A stretch of 64,000 nucleotides of DNA from Biomphalaria glabrata (GCF_947242115.1 NC_074728.1:620001-684000), one strand, 5' to 3'. Shown: positions 22,516 through 34,284, numbered from the stretch's first letter. Numbers and translations: made by a program. The notes: a model not told the origin generated them from the sequence alone.

Positions 22516-25234
22516 AAGAAATAAAACATTAACAAAATGTGTATTATAATTGTCACTTTTCCTCTACTTAGAATTTTTTTCTCTCCTAGATTTTCATAAT
22601 TTTTTGTTGAAGTCATTTCAGTTCTCAATTATTTTGTGCACCAAGTTACAAGAAAAAATTTAAGCAAGAGAGGTCACTACACTAAGACTTTGTCTTCTCA
22701 TAAAGGATGGCTGCCTGGTCATGTGATATGTGCACTGGACTGTGTATGGTCATCTTGATGCTCATATCTTGCCTGATGACATTTATTCTGCTGAACATTT
22801 GGTCAAGGAAGTAGATTCTCTTCAGCTCTCAAGAAACATTCAAAACATGTCAAACATTCGACAAGAATATCAAGTGCAATGTACATGTAAGTAATGTTGA
22901 AACATCTGATCTCATTTATGCATTCTTGAGGACAATCTGCAGCCACTAAACCAGTTACATCAGATCTGGATAAAGTGGTCGCTTCCTCTTCATTAAGGCT
23001 AGAACAGCAAGATTTTATAACTCTTTTACTCCACTTTCTGTCAGTGTGTTTCATGGTCATTAGTCACATCACAAAGAGGTTTAGTTTATTAACCAGTGGT
23101 TGTGTATGACTGTGTCTTTGTATGTTTTGTGTGTGAATGTTGTTCCTGTTTGTATCTATATTGTCGTTGCTATAGTGGTAATCCTCCGGGTAATCATAAT
23201 CAAACTAAATTTTCATTTGTTTGGATCTTATCTGGTGGGAATTTTAAACTTAGTAATCTGCTCTTAGCTTACTTTTTGATTTTTAAGTACATTCTAAAAG
23301 AAATACAATAGATAAGGATAGAAAAAGAAAAGCAAACAATAAAGAGATTTGCTGAAACAATATAAAGTGAAATAAAAATATATATAAAAAAAAAAGAATA
23401 AACCTGGAGATTTTGAAGGAAAGACTGCTGTTGCCAACTCAACAAAACCAATGAGTTTGTACTGCAAGCAAAAGAACTTAGTTGTGATTTCATTTTGCTA
23501 GAAATGCACAAACTTAATAGCATAATTTTCACTCTAAATATTAAAGCTTTCTGTATTCTGTACACCAGATACACTACATAGCTAGTTATTTATTGTTTTC
23601 TGGCATAATTGAAAATCTCCAATAAGTTCCTTAGACTTAAATGACTTAATTAACCTTAAAATTTTTAAAACTTTATTTGTTTGTTATTCTTTGCTGCTGT
23701 ATTAGATGTCTTGGGTGTATTTTTTTTTTCTTAAAAGTTTATTCATAAAATACTAAGTTAAAACATAAAGTGAAACCTGCATCATCATAATAGTTTTGTT
23801 TAACATGAAAAGAAAAGCAACAAAAGAATTTTTTTTTTCCTTTTCAAGGCAAAAGTTTTTCTTATTAATTTTTTTATTCTTATATAGACCAACATGATGA
23901 AAAGGTAGACAACATGATGAAGATGTAGACCAACATGAAGATGAAATGTAAACCAAAAAATGGGTCAAGAGATGTATGGAATACAATGGTAAGCAATGCT
24001 GTGTATATCTCTTTATATTTTCTTTATACTAAACCCCTGAGTAAAGCTTTGCCAAGTTTTGTGTTTCACTGACTATAAAAATGTTTTTATCAAATTTTGT
24101 TCTCTTGTATTGACAGTGAACATCTTGAGAAGTAAAACAATTCCTAGAGGCAAAGACACAGACACACCGGATCTATTAGAGATTTTCCTTTTCTACCATC
24201 ATTTAGAGACTTCCTTGTGCTCTAAGGGAACCTGTCATTATCTTTTGATTGCTAATTGGCATTGATGTTTTTACATTCCTACTGCGTCTGAAAGAAATTA
24301 ACATTTCCCTAATGCTACTTCAAAACCAGACCTTCTCAAGACAATTTTAGTGACCAAGCTGCAATATGGGACTCAGTAGGAAACAATGAAGAATGCTCCT
24401 AACCTCAGGTTGAGTAACCATGCTCACCTACTAGAGTGGCGACAAATACTTCTACACCCACAGTTATACATCCTGAACCCTGTAACCCAACCTCACAACA
24501 TGGTTACATTACCGGAAGTGGTCGCAAGGTCAGAAAACCTAACAGATACAATGGATAGAACAATGAACAGGTACAAGTACTCAAGTGATGTACTTTGTGA
24601 GAACTATTTAGGTGGAATCACCATAATTGACTTGTATAAATCTTGTTCTATATTTAGGTATATCTTGACAATCAGTCCAGTCATTTGTTCATTTTTTTTT
24701 TAAATATTCCTTTTTTTTTCCCTCAATCTTCTTGTTGTTTCAGTTACATGTTTTTGTATTTTGAAGGAGGAAGGTGCTTTGGTATATTATCGTTATTATT
24801 ATTGTACCAGTATTAAGCAAACTTGTATATCTTTAATTATTCATGAATTCTAAAGCAGAACGTCACTTCCACTGGAAAATGTTGTAACAACTATACGTGT
24901 CTTCAGTTAACATTCAATACTCTGTACAGTAACAACGCCAAGGCCTTGCTAGATTATGCTTTTAATTCAATTTGTTATCTCCCCTGCTTTAGTGTGCTAT
25001 CATATAATTTTTTGTGTCACATCCCTGCACAATTTGTTCTATGCTTTTTTACAGTATAAATAGCGACTTGACATTATTTAGCTCTATTATAATATTGTTA
25101 TATTATTATATTTAAAATAAAACTGTTAACATATTCTATGCTGTTATAATATAAATGTTTTGCTGTTACCATGAATACAGTTTTGAGTTTTTGTCTTATT
25201 TCTTAGAGGAGAAATTTTTCATAAATAATAATAA
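22516..25234. other. Unassigned DNA; two short frames of uncertain meaning
   Basis: An 85-codon minus frame (22803-23060) has seven Cys and a less AT-driven composition than its surroundings. A 105-codon plus frame spans 24386-24703. Neither has a recognised family, splice-site support or a repeat copy in this window, so neither is called as a gene. A short GATGAAGATGTAGACCAACA-type direct repeat lies at 23886-23945. AATAAAAC near 25113 could be a poly(A) signal, but no gene leads to it. Confidence 0.35.
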
Positions 25235-26307
25235 TAAGGCTTATCTTCAAGTCCGAAGATTAGTGAGAAGTATGCAGTATTCCCCAGCTAGGACCTACAT
25301 ATTTTGCTATAAATAAAGATTATAATAATATTTACTACTTGGTATTGTCAGTCTTCACTAAAGCAATGAGTTTATCCCCTTAGTGTGTTTAAAATTTTCA
25401 AATACTAATTCACTTTGTATTATCTATTGGTGATCATGGGGTATCCACTTTGTCATCTCCATAGTCTCTGGTGTTAACACTCACTGTCCTGTTGGAGGTT
25501 ACGGCTAGGATGTTATCTCTCTTTCTGATGGAACACATGTAAAACCAACAAAACAAACATTAGACCTAGACTTTATTAACAGGTAAATTTTTATAATTGT
25601 GAACTGGCGCTCCCAAAGCTACTTTTATGTATTTTTAATTTTATTTCTGTAGGCTAGTGCTAAGCTGTATACTTGTATTTCTGCCTATTATATGGGTTAG
25701 GGTGGAGTACTTAAAATAGAGCCTATGCTGTTTCCTGTACTGTTGACCAGTGGTATCTGTGTAAGTTTTAATTATTCTGTAACTGGGACTGCCTGTAAGT
25801 TTCAGAATTTTTTTTTTATTATTCAAAATTTTACTATGTGTAAATCTGTTTTGAACAACTGTCAAAATAACTAGCTGTTTTTTTTTCTAAAGTTTGTTTT
25901 AAAACTATGGCCAAGCCTCTGCCCAGTGCTGTCATGATGGCCACTTCTAATGTTTATGTACTAGATTGTAACTGCTGCCTTAGTCATTGAAATTAAAGTC
26001 TCATTTTTGAATTTCTTCTTTATGTTTCTAGATTTCTTTTAGTTCGCTAGTTTAGTTTAGTTGTCTGGTTGCTTAGATGACTCAAACCCCTTGGTCACAG
26101 AGGTGCACAGATACAACCCACCCAGTAGTGTTACAATCTGGCAACTGTAACTTCTTGTTATCCCAGGCTAGACATGACCTTAGGCCCCGCCAGGCTAACA
26201 TATTCTCTCATTCCAGACAGCATTGTCCCTAACAATACATAATTACCTTGCTTTAGTTGTAGAATGAAAGATGAGCAAACAGTTAAAAGTTTCTATAGAA
26301 TTCACTT
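25235..26307. other. Unassigned DNA with a possible dispersed-repeat piece
   Basis: An AATAATAATAAGGCTTATC stretch near 25225-25245, followed by CAAGTCCGAAGATTAGTGAG, reads like an element tail, but no second copy occurs here. The rest shows nothing I can support. Confidence 0.3.
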
Positions 26308-26590
26308 GGAGCTGTGGTGGCTAAGCGGTAAAGTGCTTGGCTGCCAAACATAGGTCTAGGGTTTGAAGACCATTTTTTTTATAATAGTCCTAATATAAAG
26401 AAAAACAATTAGGCACCTTTCAGTCCACCCAGCTCAAATGGGTTCCTGACATTTAATGGAGAAAAGTAAAGGTGCTTGGTCATTGTGGTGGCCACCTGAT
26501 ACCCTCATTGACCATAAGACACAGAAACAGGATTTTTTGTATCATCTGTCTTACAGATCGCAAAGTCTGAAAAGGGAAATTTATTTTAAC
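26308..26590 (+). mobile_element. SINE family A, diverged copy
   Basis: GGAGCTGTGGTGGCTAAGCGGTAAAGTGCTTGG forms the head. The B-box region is decayed (GGGTTTGAAGACC). The body (GTCCACCCAGCTCAAATGGG, GTGGCCACCTGATACCCTC) and tail (CTGAAAAGGGAAATTTATT) are intact in outline. Confidence 0.8.
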
Positions 26591-27739
26591 TTGAATATTT
26601 TCACATTTTGCCCTACATCAAAAAGCTTCTCCCATTTTTTGTCTATCATTCACTTTGTCTTTGGAATGGTTTCTTTTTGATAATGATTGAATATTGAGGT
26701 CAAATTAGACTAGTTGACTAAGAGTTTGTATAGTGTAATCACTGACTAAATCTTTTTGGTAATTTTCCATTTCATGGCTGATTAAAATTCTTCATGTTCA
26801 TTGAAGTAATTACTGTACATTTCAAGGCGTGTTGAGGCCATCACAATGACCTGTTGCAGTTACTTCCCTTTATCATTAACTTTCAAATCCATTAATAGTT
26901 GTCTCAAAATATAAATTCAGACCGAACCTTGATGATAGATAAATATATGTAAAAGGCATGTTTTATTTAATTAATTATCCAAGAGGTTGTTTAGTAAATT
27001 ACTATTAATTTAGAGTTATGTCCTCTTGAATCAGTTATGATACCAATTTATTTACCCAAATATTTTAAAAACTCTCTTAACTACAAATTTAAAATACCTG
27101 ATACCTAAAGACCGGATACCCAAAGACCTGATACCCCCAAAGACCGGATACCCAAAGGGATTTAAACTAAAACTTTTGGTTTGCTTAATGATCAAGATTC
27201 TTCATGTTGCAGTTTCATTCAAATATTAATTTTATAAGCAGCTTATTATTGTATTAGGAAAAAGTTAAGATATTGTTATGATTTTCTATAAACCCTTGAC
27301 AAATCAATGTGGCTAATTCAAGAACCAGACAACTTGGGCTCTGATACAACGAGACACTTTAATGAGTGTAATAAATAATGATGAGAAAACAATCAAATAC
27401 TTTACAAATGGGCAGAAGTCAATGTCTGAATATAACAACTATACACAACTTCTACTTGAATCTCGTTCTCACCTTAACCTTCTTGGTCCTCTCCGAGTCA
27501 GACTGACTTGACTCAACAGCTCACTGTTCATAGTCAGATAACCAAAACACCGTTGACCTACACAGAGAATGTTTACATCAGTACTTTTTAAGTGCACAGT
27601 CCTGTGTCGCATGTGTTGGTTGATTACACAGAGGGCTACACTGACCAGCATCACACTTCAGTTACAACACTTAAGTTTTTCTTTATGACGCTGCAGTCAT
27701 GTAGCACTATAATATAGTCAATTCATCATATTGACTATA
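26591..27739. other. Unassigned DNA including a small tandem repeat
   Basis: At 27097-27160 four ~16-bp units alternate GACCTGATACCC and GACCGGATACCC with AAA spacers. The stretch 27290-27660 is more GC-balanced and resembles a dispersed element, but has no partner here and no definable ends. Confidence 0.4.
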
Positions 27740-27969
27740 TGTGTTAAACTAATAGACTTGGTTCCATAAAGTTGGTACATATAAAATGGTTCCAATGGAA
27801 TACATTTCTGACAACCAGTCCATCTCCTGGCTTTCACATGTGGCTCAGATATTGGGTACTGCAGAACTGTTTTTACTAATAGGAGAATGGGCAAATGTGA
27901 AAGACCAGCAAGCAGGAGGGGCTTTTTAGGCTTGGCTGGCTACCCACCTAAGAGAAGGAAAGCCTCTCT

Positions 27970-28090
27970 TGTCATGCAGCTATAACCAACATAGGGAAGC
28001 CTCTGTTGCCATGCAGCTATAACCAACATAAGAAAGCCTCTGTTGCCATGCAGCTATAACCAACATAGGGAAGCCTCTGTTGCCATCCAT
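27970..28090. repeat. ~37-bp minisatellite inside Rep500, first block
   Basis: Units of GCCTCTGTTGCCATGCAGC followed by TATAACCAACATAGGGAA, about three copies. A larger block of the same unit lies at 28990-29260. Confidence 0.9.
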
Positions 28091-28237
28091 CTCCTCAACA
28101 CTCCATCTCAGACTTGGTTCCATAAAGTTGGTACATATAAAATGGTTCCAATGGAATACATTTCTGACAACCAGTCCATCTCCTGGCCTTCACATGTGGC
28201 TCAGATATTGGGTACTGCAGAACTGTTTTTACTATTA

Positions 28238-28258
28238 CTACTACTACTACTACTACTA
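28238..28258. repeat. (CTA)n microsatellite
   Basis: About seven CTA units interrupt the Rep500 piece just after CTGTTTTTACTATTA. Confidence 0.9.
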
Positions 28259-28785
28259 GATCTCAAACAAGATAAGATCACAAATTAGTTAGATAGATCT
28301 CAAATAACATAAGATAAAATGTGTAAATTAAGGAAATAAAGCATAATAGAGGAAAGCAAAATTACAAGATAGATATCAAACAGTATTAATCATTTAGCCT
28401 TTTTTCCCAGCTAATAAATTTCATCTTTGATTCGCAAACAAAGTAAAATGAGTCTTTAAAAAATTCTGTACATTTTTTTTAACAAAAGAGAAAAAATAAT
28501 TACAAAAACTAAACAAAATAAATGTAAAGGGCTTTCAGTGACTTTAGAACAGAACAAGTTTCCCTTAAACGTTCAATCTCCTCAACACTTCATCTCCTCA
28601 ACACTCCATCTCTTCAATACTCCATCTCCTCAATACTCCATCTCTTCAATACTCCATCTCCTCAACACTCCATCTCCTCAATACTCCATTTCAACACTCC
28701 ATCTCCTCAATGGTCCATCTCCTCAATACTCCATCTCAATTCTCCATCTCCTCAACACTCCATCTCCTCAACACTCCATCTCAGA
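28259..28785 (+). repeat. Segmental duplication copy 1 (partner at 29976)
   Basis: From GATCTCAAACAAGATAAG through AAGGGCTTTCAGTGACTTTA into the first 16-bp minisatellite units, the sequence is nearly identical to 29976-30500, an offset of 1717 bp. The only visible early difference is a one-base A-run change near 28503. Confidence 0.9.
28570..28785. repeat. 16-bp minisatellite, short array
   Basis: Units TCCTCAACACTCCATC or TCCTCAATACTCCATC, with 13-bp variants lacking CCT. The array is cut off by a Rep500 segment at 28786. Confidence 0.95.
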
Positions 28786-28989
28786 CTTGGTTCCATAAAG
28801 TTGGTACATATAAAATGGTTCCAATGGAATACATTTCTGACAACCAGTCCATCTCCTGGCCTTCACATGTGGCTCAGATATTGGGTACTGCAGAACTGTT
28901 TTTACTAATAGGAGAATGGGCAAATGTGAAAGACCAGCAAGCAGGAGGGGCTTGTTAGGCTTGGCTGGCTACCCACCTAAGAGAAGGAA

Positions 28990-29260
28990 AGCCTCTCTTG
29001 TCATGCAGCTATAACCAACATAGGGAAGCCTCTGTTGCCATGCAGCTATAACCAACATAAGAAAGCCTCTGTTGCCATGCAGCTATAACCAACATAGGGA
29101 AGCCTCTGTTGCCATGCAGCTATAACCAACATAAGAAAGCCTCTGTTGCCATGCAGCTATAACCAACATAAGAAAGCCTCTGTTGCCATGCAGCTATAAC
29201 CAACATAAGAAAGCCTCTGTTGCCATGCAACTATAACCAACATAGGGAAACCTTTGAGGA
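28990..29260. repeat. ~37-bp minisatellite inside Rep500, second block
   Basis: About seven to eight units of the CATGCAGCTATAACCAACAT motif, alternating AGGGAA and AAGAAA endings. It is embedded between normal left and right parts of Rep500. Confidence 0.9.
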
Positions 29261-29394
29261 AAAATCCGGAGGCAACCCTTTAGTTTGCAGCCTACAGTGC
29301 TACTCCCTGGCAGGGCCTGCGATGCCTCAAACTGTAGTGGCACTTTCCATTCCTTTGAATATATAGCTGTGTGGGTAACATCATTGCAACCACA

Positions 29395-29760
29395 ATTGAT
29401 GTCAGGAAAATGAGATGATTCATAGCTAATGTTTGGGAAATGAGATGATTCATAGCTAAAGCCTGGGAAATGAGATGATTCATTGCTAATGTTTGGGAAA
29501 TGAGATGATTCATAGCTAAAGCCTGGGAAATGAGATGATTCATTGCTAATGTTTGGGAAATGAGATGATCCATAGCTAATGTTTGGGAAATGAGATGATC
29601 CATAGCTATTGCCTGGGAAATGAGATGATCCATAGCTAATGTTTGGGAAATGAGATGATCCATTGCTAATGTTTGGGCAATGAGATGATTCATAGCTAAA
29701 GCCTGGGAAATTAGATGATCCATAGCTAATGTTTCGGAAATGAGATGATTCATAGCAGCT
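29395..29760. repeat. 30-bp minisatellite, about 12 units
   Basis: The unit is ATGAGATGATTCATAGCTAA followed by TGTTTGGGAA. Because 30 is divisible by three, a 162-codon minus-strand frame (29292-29780) runs through it as a decapeptide repeat (MNHLISQTLA type). I see no promoter, signal peptide or homology, so I treat the frame as a by-product. Confidence 0.95.
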
Positions 29761-29975
29761 TTGTGACTGAAGGAGGCCATAGAATCAGATCAAAGATTGA
29801 GATTTGCTGATAGTTTAGACAGAAACTTGCTCAAAAACAAATATTGTTACAAAGCAATTAGCTAAACAAACCTGTTTGTAAGAGCTTTTAAGTGACATAT
29901 GGAAAAGCAAATGATCTCAAATTAGATCATATAAATCACCAACAAGATAAGATAGATCTCAAACAAGATCATATA

Positions 29976-30500
29976 GATCTCAAACAAGATAAGATCACAA
30001 ATTAGTTAGATAGATCTCAAATAACATAAGATAAAATGTGTAAATTAAGGAAATAAAGCATAATAGAGGAAAGCAAAATTACAAGATAGATATCAAACAG
30101 TATTAATCATTTAGCCTTTTTTCCCAGCTAATAAATTTCATCTTTGATTCGCAAACAAAGTAAAATGAGTCTTTAAAAAATTCTGTACATTTTTTTTAAC
30201 AAAAGAGAAAAAATAATTACAAAACTAAACAAAATAAATGTAAAGGGCTTTCAGTGACTTTAGAACAGAACAAGTTTCCCTTAAACGTTCAATCTCCTCA
30301 ACACTTCATCTCCTCAACACTCCATCTCTTCAATACTCCATCTCCTCAATACTCCATCTCTTCAATACTCCATCTCCTCAACACTCCATCTCCTCAATAC
30401 TCCATTTCAACACTCCATCTCCTCAATGGTCCATCTCCTCAATACTCCATCTCAATTCTCCATCTCCTCAACACTCCATCTCCTCAACACTCCATTTCAA
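29976..30500 (+). repeat. Segmental duplication copy 2 (partner at 28259)
   Basis: Near-identical to 28259-28785. It leads without interruption into the long 16-bp array, whereas copy 1 is truncated by Rep500. Confidence 0.9.
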
Positions 30501-32028
30501 CACTTCATCTCCTAAATACTCCATCTCAACGCTCTATCTCCTCAACACTCCATCTCAACACTCCATCTCCTCAATACTCCATCTCAACACTCCATCTCCT
30601 CAATGGTCAATCTCCTCAATACTCCATCTCAATTCTCCATCTCCTCAATACTCCATCTCCTCAACACTCCATCTCAACACTTCATCTCCTAAATACTCCA
30701 TCTCCTCAATACTCCATCTCAACATTCCATCTCCTCAACACTCCATCTCGACACTTCATCTCCTCAATACTCAATCTCAACACTCCAACTCCTCAATACT
30801 CCATCTCCTCAACACTCCATTTCAACACTTCATCTCCTCAACACTCCATCTCAACACTCCATCTCAACACTCCATCTCTTCAATACTCCATCTCAACACT
30901 CCATCTCCTCAATGGTCAATCTCCTCAATACTCCATCTCAATTCTCCATCTCCTCAACACTCCATCTCCTCAACACTCCATCTCCTCAACACTTCATCTC
31001 CTAAATACTCCATCTCCTCAACACTCCATATCGACACTTTATCTCCTCAATACTCAATCTCAACACTCCAACTCCTCAATACTCTATCTCCTCAATGCTC
31101 CATCTCCTCAATACTCCATATCTTCAATACTCCATCTCTTCAATACTCCATCTCAACACTCCATCTCCTCAACACTCCATATCAACACTCCATCTCCTCA
31201 ACACTCCATATCAACACTCCATCTCCTCAATACTCCATCTCAACACTCCATCTCAACACTCCATCTCCTCAATACTCCATCTCAACACTCCATCTCCTCA
31301 ACACTCCATCTCCTCAACACTCCATCTCCTCAACACTCCATCTCCTCAATACTCCATCTCCTCAACACTCTATCTCAATACTCCATCTCCTCAATACTCC
31401 ATCTCCTCAACACTCTATCTCAATACTCCATCTCCTCAATACTACATCTCCTCAATACTTCATCTCCTCAACACTCTATCTCAATACTCCATCTCCTCAA
31501 TACTCCATCTCCTCAACACTCCATCTCCTCAATACTCCATCTCCTCAATACTCCATCTCCTCAACACTCCATCTCCTCAACACTCTATCTCAATATTCCA
31601 TCTCCTCAACACTCCATCTCCTCAATACTCCATCTCCTCAACACTCCATCTCCTCAACACTCCATCTCCTCAATATTCCATCTCATCAACACTCCGTCTC
31701 CTCAACACTCCATCTCCTCAATACTCCATCTCCTTAACACTCCATCTCCTCAACACTCCATCTCCTCAACACTCCATCTCCTCAATATTCCATCTCCTCA
31801 ACACTCCATCTCAACACTCCATCTCCTCAACACTCCATCTCAATACTCCATCTCCTCAACACTCCATCTCCTCAATATTCCAGCTCCTCAACACTCCATC
31901 TCAATATTCCATCTCCTCAACACTCCATCTCCTCAATACTTCGTTTCAACACTCCATCTCCTCAATGCTCCATCTCCTCAACACTCCATCTCAACACTCT
32001 ATCTCCTCAATACTCCATTTTAAAACTT
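30285..32028. repeat. 16-bp minisatellite, about 1.7 kb (roughly 110 units)
   Basis: 16-bp units TCCTCAACACTCCATC mixed with 13-bp forms. The unit holds no stop in two plus frames, so frames of 589 codons (30254-32023) and 311 codons (31095-32030) persist across the array. The peptide pattern (HLLNTPSPQHSISSTL, 16 residues) simply mirrors three DNA units. C/T-rich on the plus strand, hence purine-rich on the minus. Confidence 0.95.
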
Positions 32029-32390
32029 GAGCTTCTAAACTGAGGGAGAGCCACTTTTAGTCTAGAAACAAGTAAAAAGAAAAGCCAAAAACTGTCAAGG
32101 AAGGGTCTAGATCTAAGTTTAGATGTCAACACTTCATTTCTCAGTATATTTGTTTGTTTAGATTTATGAGCGAGGATTTAGTTCAAACATGGTGTTAGAA
32201 GAAAGGAAGAATTCTAAACTAGGGAACAAGACAGTTACTGCTTTAGTTGCTCCGAGAGTTGCATCTTGATTTATAGGGTACTGCTTAGTTGAAATAGGTT
32301 GAAACCATGTTCTAACTCAAGCTTAGTGATGGTTATCTTTGTTTTGGTTATAAACATATTCACTGTTACTTGCCTATCATTTTCCAGGAT
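32029..32390. other. Unassigned DNA
   Basis: No gene, repeat or RNA recognised. Confidence 0.5.
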
Positions 32391-32660
32391 GAGGGCGTGA
32401 TGGCTGAGTCGTTAAGGTGCTAGGCTTCTGAACCTGGGGTCCTGGGTTCGAATCTCGGTGAAAACTGGGATTTTGAATTTCGGGATTTTTAGGGCACCCC
32501 TGAGTCCACCCAACTCTAACTTTAGTTGAAGAAAGTTAAGGTGCTTGGTCGTTGTGCTGGTCACATAACACCCTCGTTAACTGTAGGCCACAGAAACATG
32601 ACCTTTACACTATCTGCCCTATATAGGGCAATATAGACCACAAGATCTGAAAGGGTACTT
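32391..32660 (+). mobile_element. SINE family A, near full length
   Basis: GAGGGCGTGATGGCTGAGTC head, well-preserved B box (GGGTTCGAATCTC at about 32447), GAGTCCACCCAACTCTAAC body, a small internal deletion where the TACCTGACATT segment should be, and a CTGAAAGGGTACTT tail. Confidence 0.85.
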
Positions 32661-32764
32661 AAATAAGTATTTATTTAACAACCAACACTATAAGCTTGAA
32701 GGGCAAACTAAGAGCTTTCACAGACCCTAGTCTATAACCATCTTTTTGCATTATCTTCTTCTTC

Positions 32765-33060
32765 TTATCCTAGATGATTACATCCTACTCAGGTCCCTAG
32801 GTCAATCTAGTCATGCAAGTTAGTCTATGACTTAAACTCTGCCGATGCACTGGTTTCCTGGCTGACTCAGGCAACCCATTCCATGCTCTACTAGCATTAG
32901 GGAAGAAAGAGTATAAATTTGTCCTAGCATTTGGAATGAGGAATGTGCCTTTATCTTTGTGTCTTTGTAAGTATTTTTTAAAGCTTTGTTTTTGTATTTG
33001 AAGTTTATAGTTTAATGTTTTATGCATAATTGCTACTTATTTATTTTGAAGTAAACTAAA
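32765..33060 (-). mobile_element. LINE 3' fragment (family C), reverse-transcriptase C-terminal tail
   Basis: The minus strand reads [39 protein letters not shown] and FPNASRAWNGLPESA, the typical C-terminal end of a non-LTR retrotransposon polyprotein. Only the last ~75 codons are present, so it is 5'-truncated. Relatives are at 42835, 43320, 49975 and 50410. Clade not resolved (CR1/L2/Jockey-like). Confidence 0.8.
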
Positions 33061-33214
33061 CATTTAAGGGCACATTGGGATATTACGTGACGCCCAAAAA
33101 TTACTTTGTTTTAAGCCCAATCCCCAAGAGAGTAATGTAACAAGAAAATTAGAATTTTACAAAAGACTTATTTGTTAATTTCCATTTTCACTAATAACAT
33201 TTGTCATCCTGGTA

Positions 33215-34130
33215 GCTATAGAAATGATGGGAAAAGTATCGACCTTTATAGGCACTTTGATGATGTGAAAAGTATTGACCTTTATATGCACTATGATGAT
33301 GGGAAAAGTATTGACCTTTATAGGCACTTTGATCATGGGAAAAGTATTGACCTTTATATGCACTTTGATGATGGGAAAAGTATTGACCTTTATAGGCACT
33401 TTGATGATGTGAAAAGTATTGACCTTTATAGGCGCTTTGATGATGTGAAAAGTATTGACCTTTATAGGCACTTTGATGATGGGAAAAGTATCGACCTTTA
33501 CAGGCACTTTGATGATGGGAAAAGTATTGACCTTTATAGGCGCTTTGATGATGTGAAAAGTATTGACCTTTATAGGCACTTTGATGATGGGAAAAGTATC
33601 GACCTTTACAGGCACTTTGATGATGGGAAAAGTATTGACCTTTATAGGGAATTTGATGATGTAAAAAGTATTGACCTTTATAGGCACTTTGATGGTGGGA
33701 AAAGTATTGACCTTTATAGGTACTTTGATGATGGGAAAAGTATCGACCTTTATAGGCACTTTGATGATGTGAAAAGTATCGACCTTTATAGGTACTTTGA
33801 TGATGTGAAAAGTATTGACCTTTTTAGGCACTTTGATGATGTGAAAAGTATCGACCTTTATAGGCACTTTGATGATGTGAAAAGTATCGACCTTTATAGG
33901 CGCTTTGATGATGTGAAAAGTATCGACCTTTATAGGCACTTTGATGATGTGAAAAGTATTGACCTTTAAAGGCGCTATGATGATGGGATATTATCGACCT
34001 TTAAAGGCGCTATGATGATGGCAAAAGTATCGACCTTTATAGGCACTTTGATCTTGGAAAAGTATCGACCTTTACAGGCACTTTGATAATGGGAAAAGTA
34101 TCGACCTTTATAGGCGCTTTGATGATGATG
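33215..34130. repeat. 36-bp minisatellite, about 25 units
   Basis: The unit is GATGATGTGAAAAGTATTGA followed by CCTTTATAGGCACTTT. At 36 bp it is in frame with itself and open on both strands: 265 codons on plus (KSIDLYRHFDDG) and about 254 on minus (PIKVDTFHIIKV). The last four units are more diverged. It ends about 380 bp before the Rab start codon. Confidence 0.95.
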
Positions 34131-34176
34131 ACCGGCCATGCAAAATAGCGGCGTATACTACGCCGCCGTCGCCGGT
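34131..34176. repeat. Nested GC-rich inverted repeat at the minisatellite edge
   Basis: Perfect 8-bp arms GCGGCGTA (34148-34155) and TACGCCGC (34159-34166) surround a 3-nt loop. Outer arms ACCGGC (34131-34136) and GCCGGT (34171-34176) enclose them. It is much more CpG-rich than its surroundings. Function unknown. Confidence 0.8.
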
Positions 34177-34284
34177 TGACTAGTAGTATATATAACTCTA
34201 TGTTCTGAATCTTCCAAATCAACCTTTTTTTATTATTATTATTATTGAAATACACTCTTGTGAAAAAAGAAACGAAAAGAAAAA

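Larger units (their letters stand above)
27740..29345 (+). repeat. Nested copies of an unnamed ~500-bp dispersed repeat (Rep500)
   Basis: Phrases shared with the full copy at 51665-52190 (minus) and the piece at 39402-39557 include ACAACCAGTCCATCTCCTGG, TGTGGCTCAGATATTGGGTACTGCAGAACTG, GGCTGGCTACCCACCTAAGAG and GAGGAAAAATCCGGAGGC. The opening (GGTTCCATAAAGTTGGTAC) occurs at about 27749, 28109 and 28790, so the region was duplicated at least twice with internal deletions. Confidence 0.8.

Noticed and set aside
22803-23060. 85-codon minus-strand Cys-rich frame
   Set aside because: Better composition than its surroundings, but no family, splice or promoter support; noted only under unassigned DNA.
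24386-24703. 105-codon plus-strand frame
   Set aside because: No recognised domain; the C-terminal part is AT-driven; no splice sites that extend it convincingly.
27290-27660. Solo LTR or other defined element
   Set aside because: Composition suggests a dispersed element, but I could not find paired termini or a target-site duplication.
30254-32023. Large 589-codon protein
   Set aside because: Wholly a 16-bp minisatellite; codons follow the DNA period, and overlapping frames are equally open.
33172-33969. 265-codon KSIDLYRHFDDG repeat protein
   Set aside because: 36-bp minisatellite open on both strands; no splice, start or family support.
34131-34176. Rho-independent terminator or bacterial operator
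   Set aside because: The inverted repeat is in a eukaryotic context, with no T-run that would make sense of such a role.
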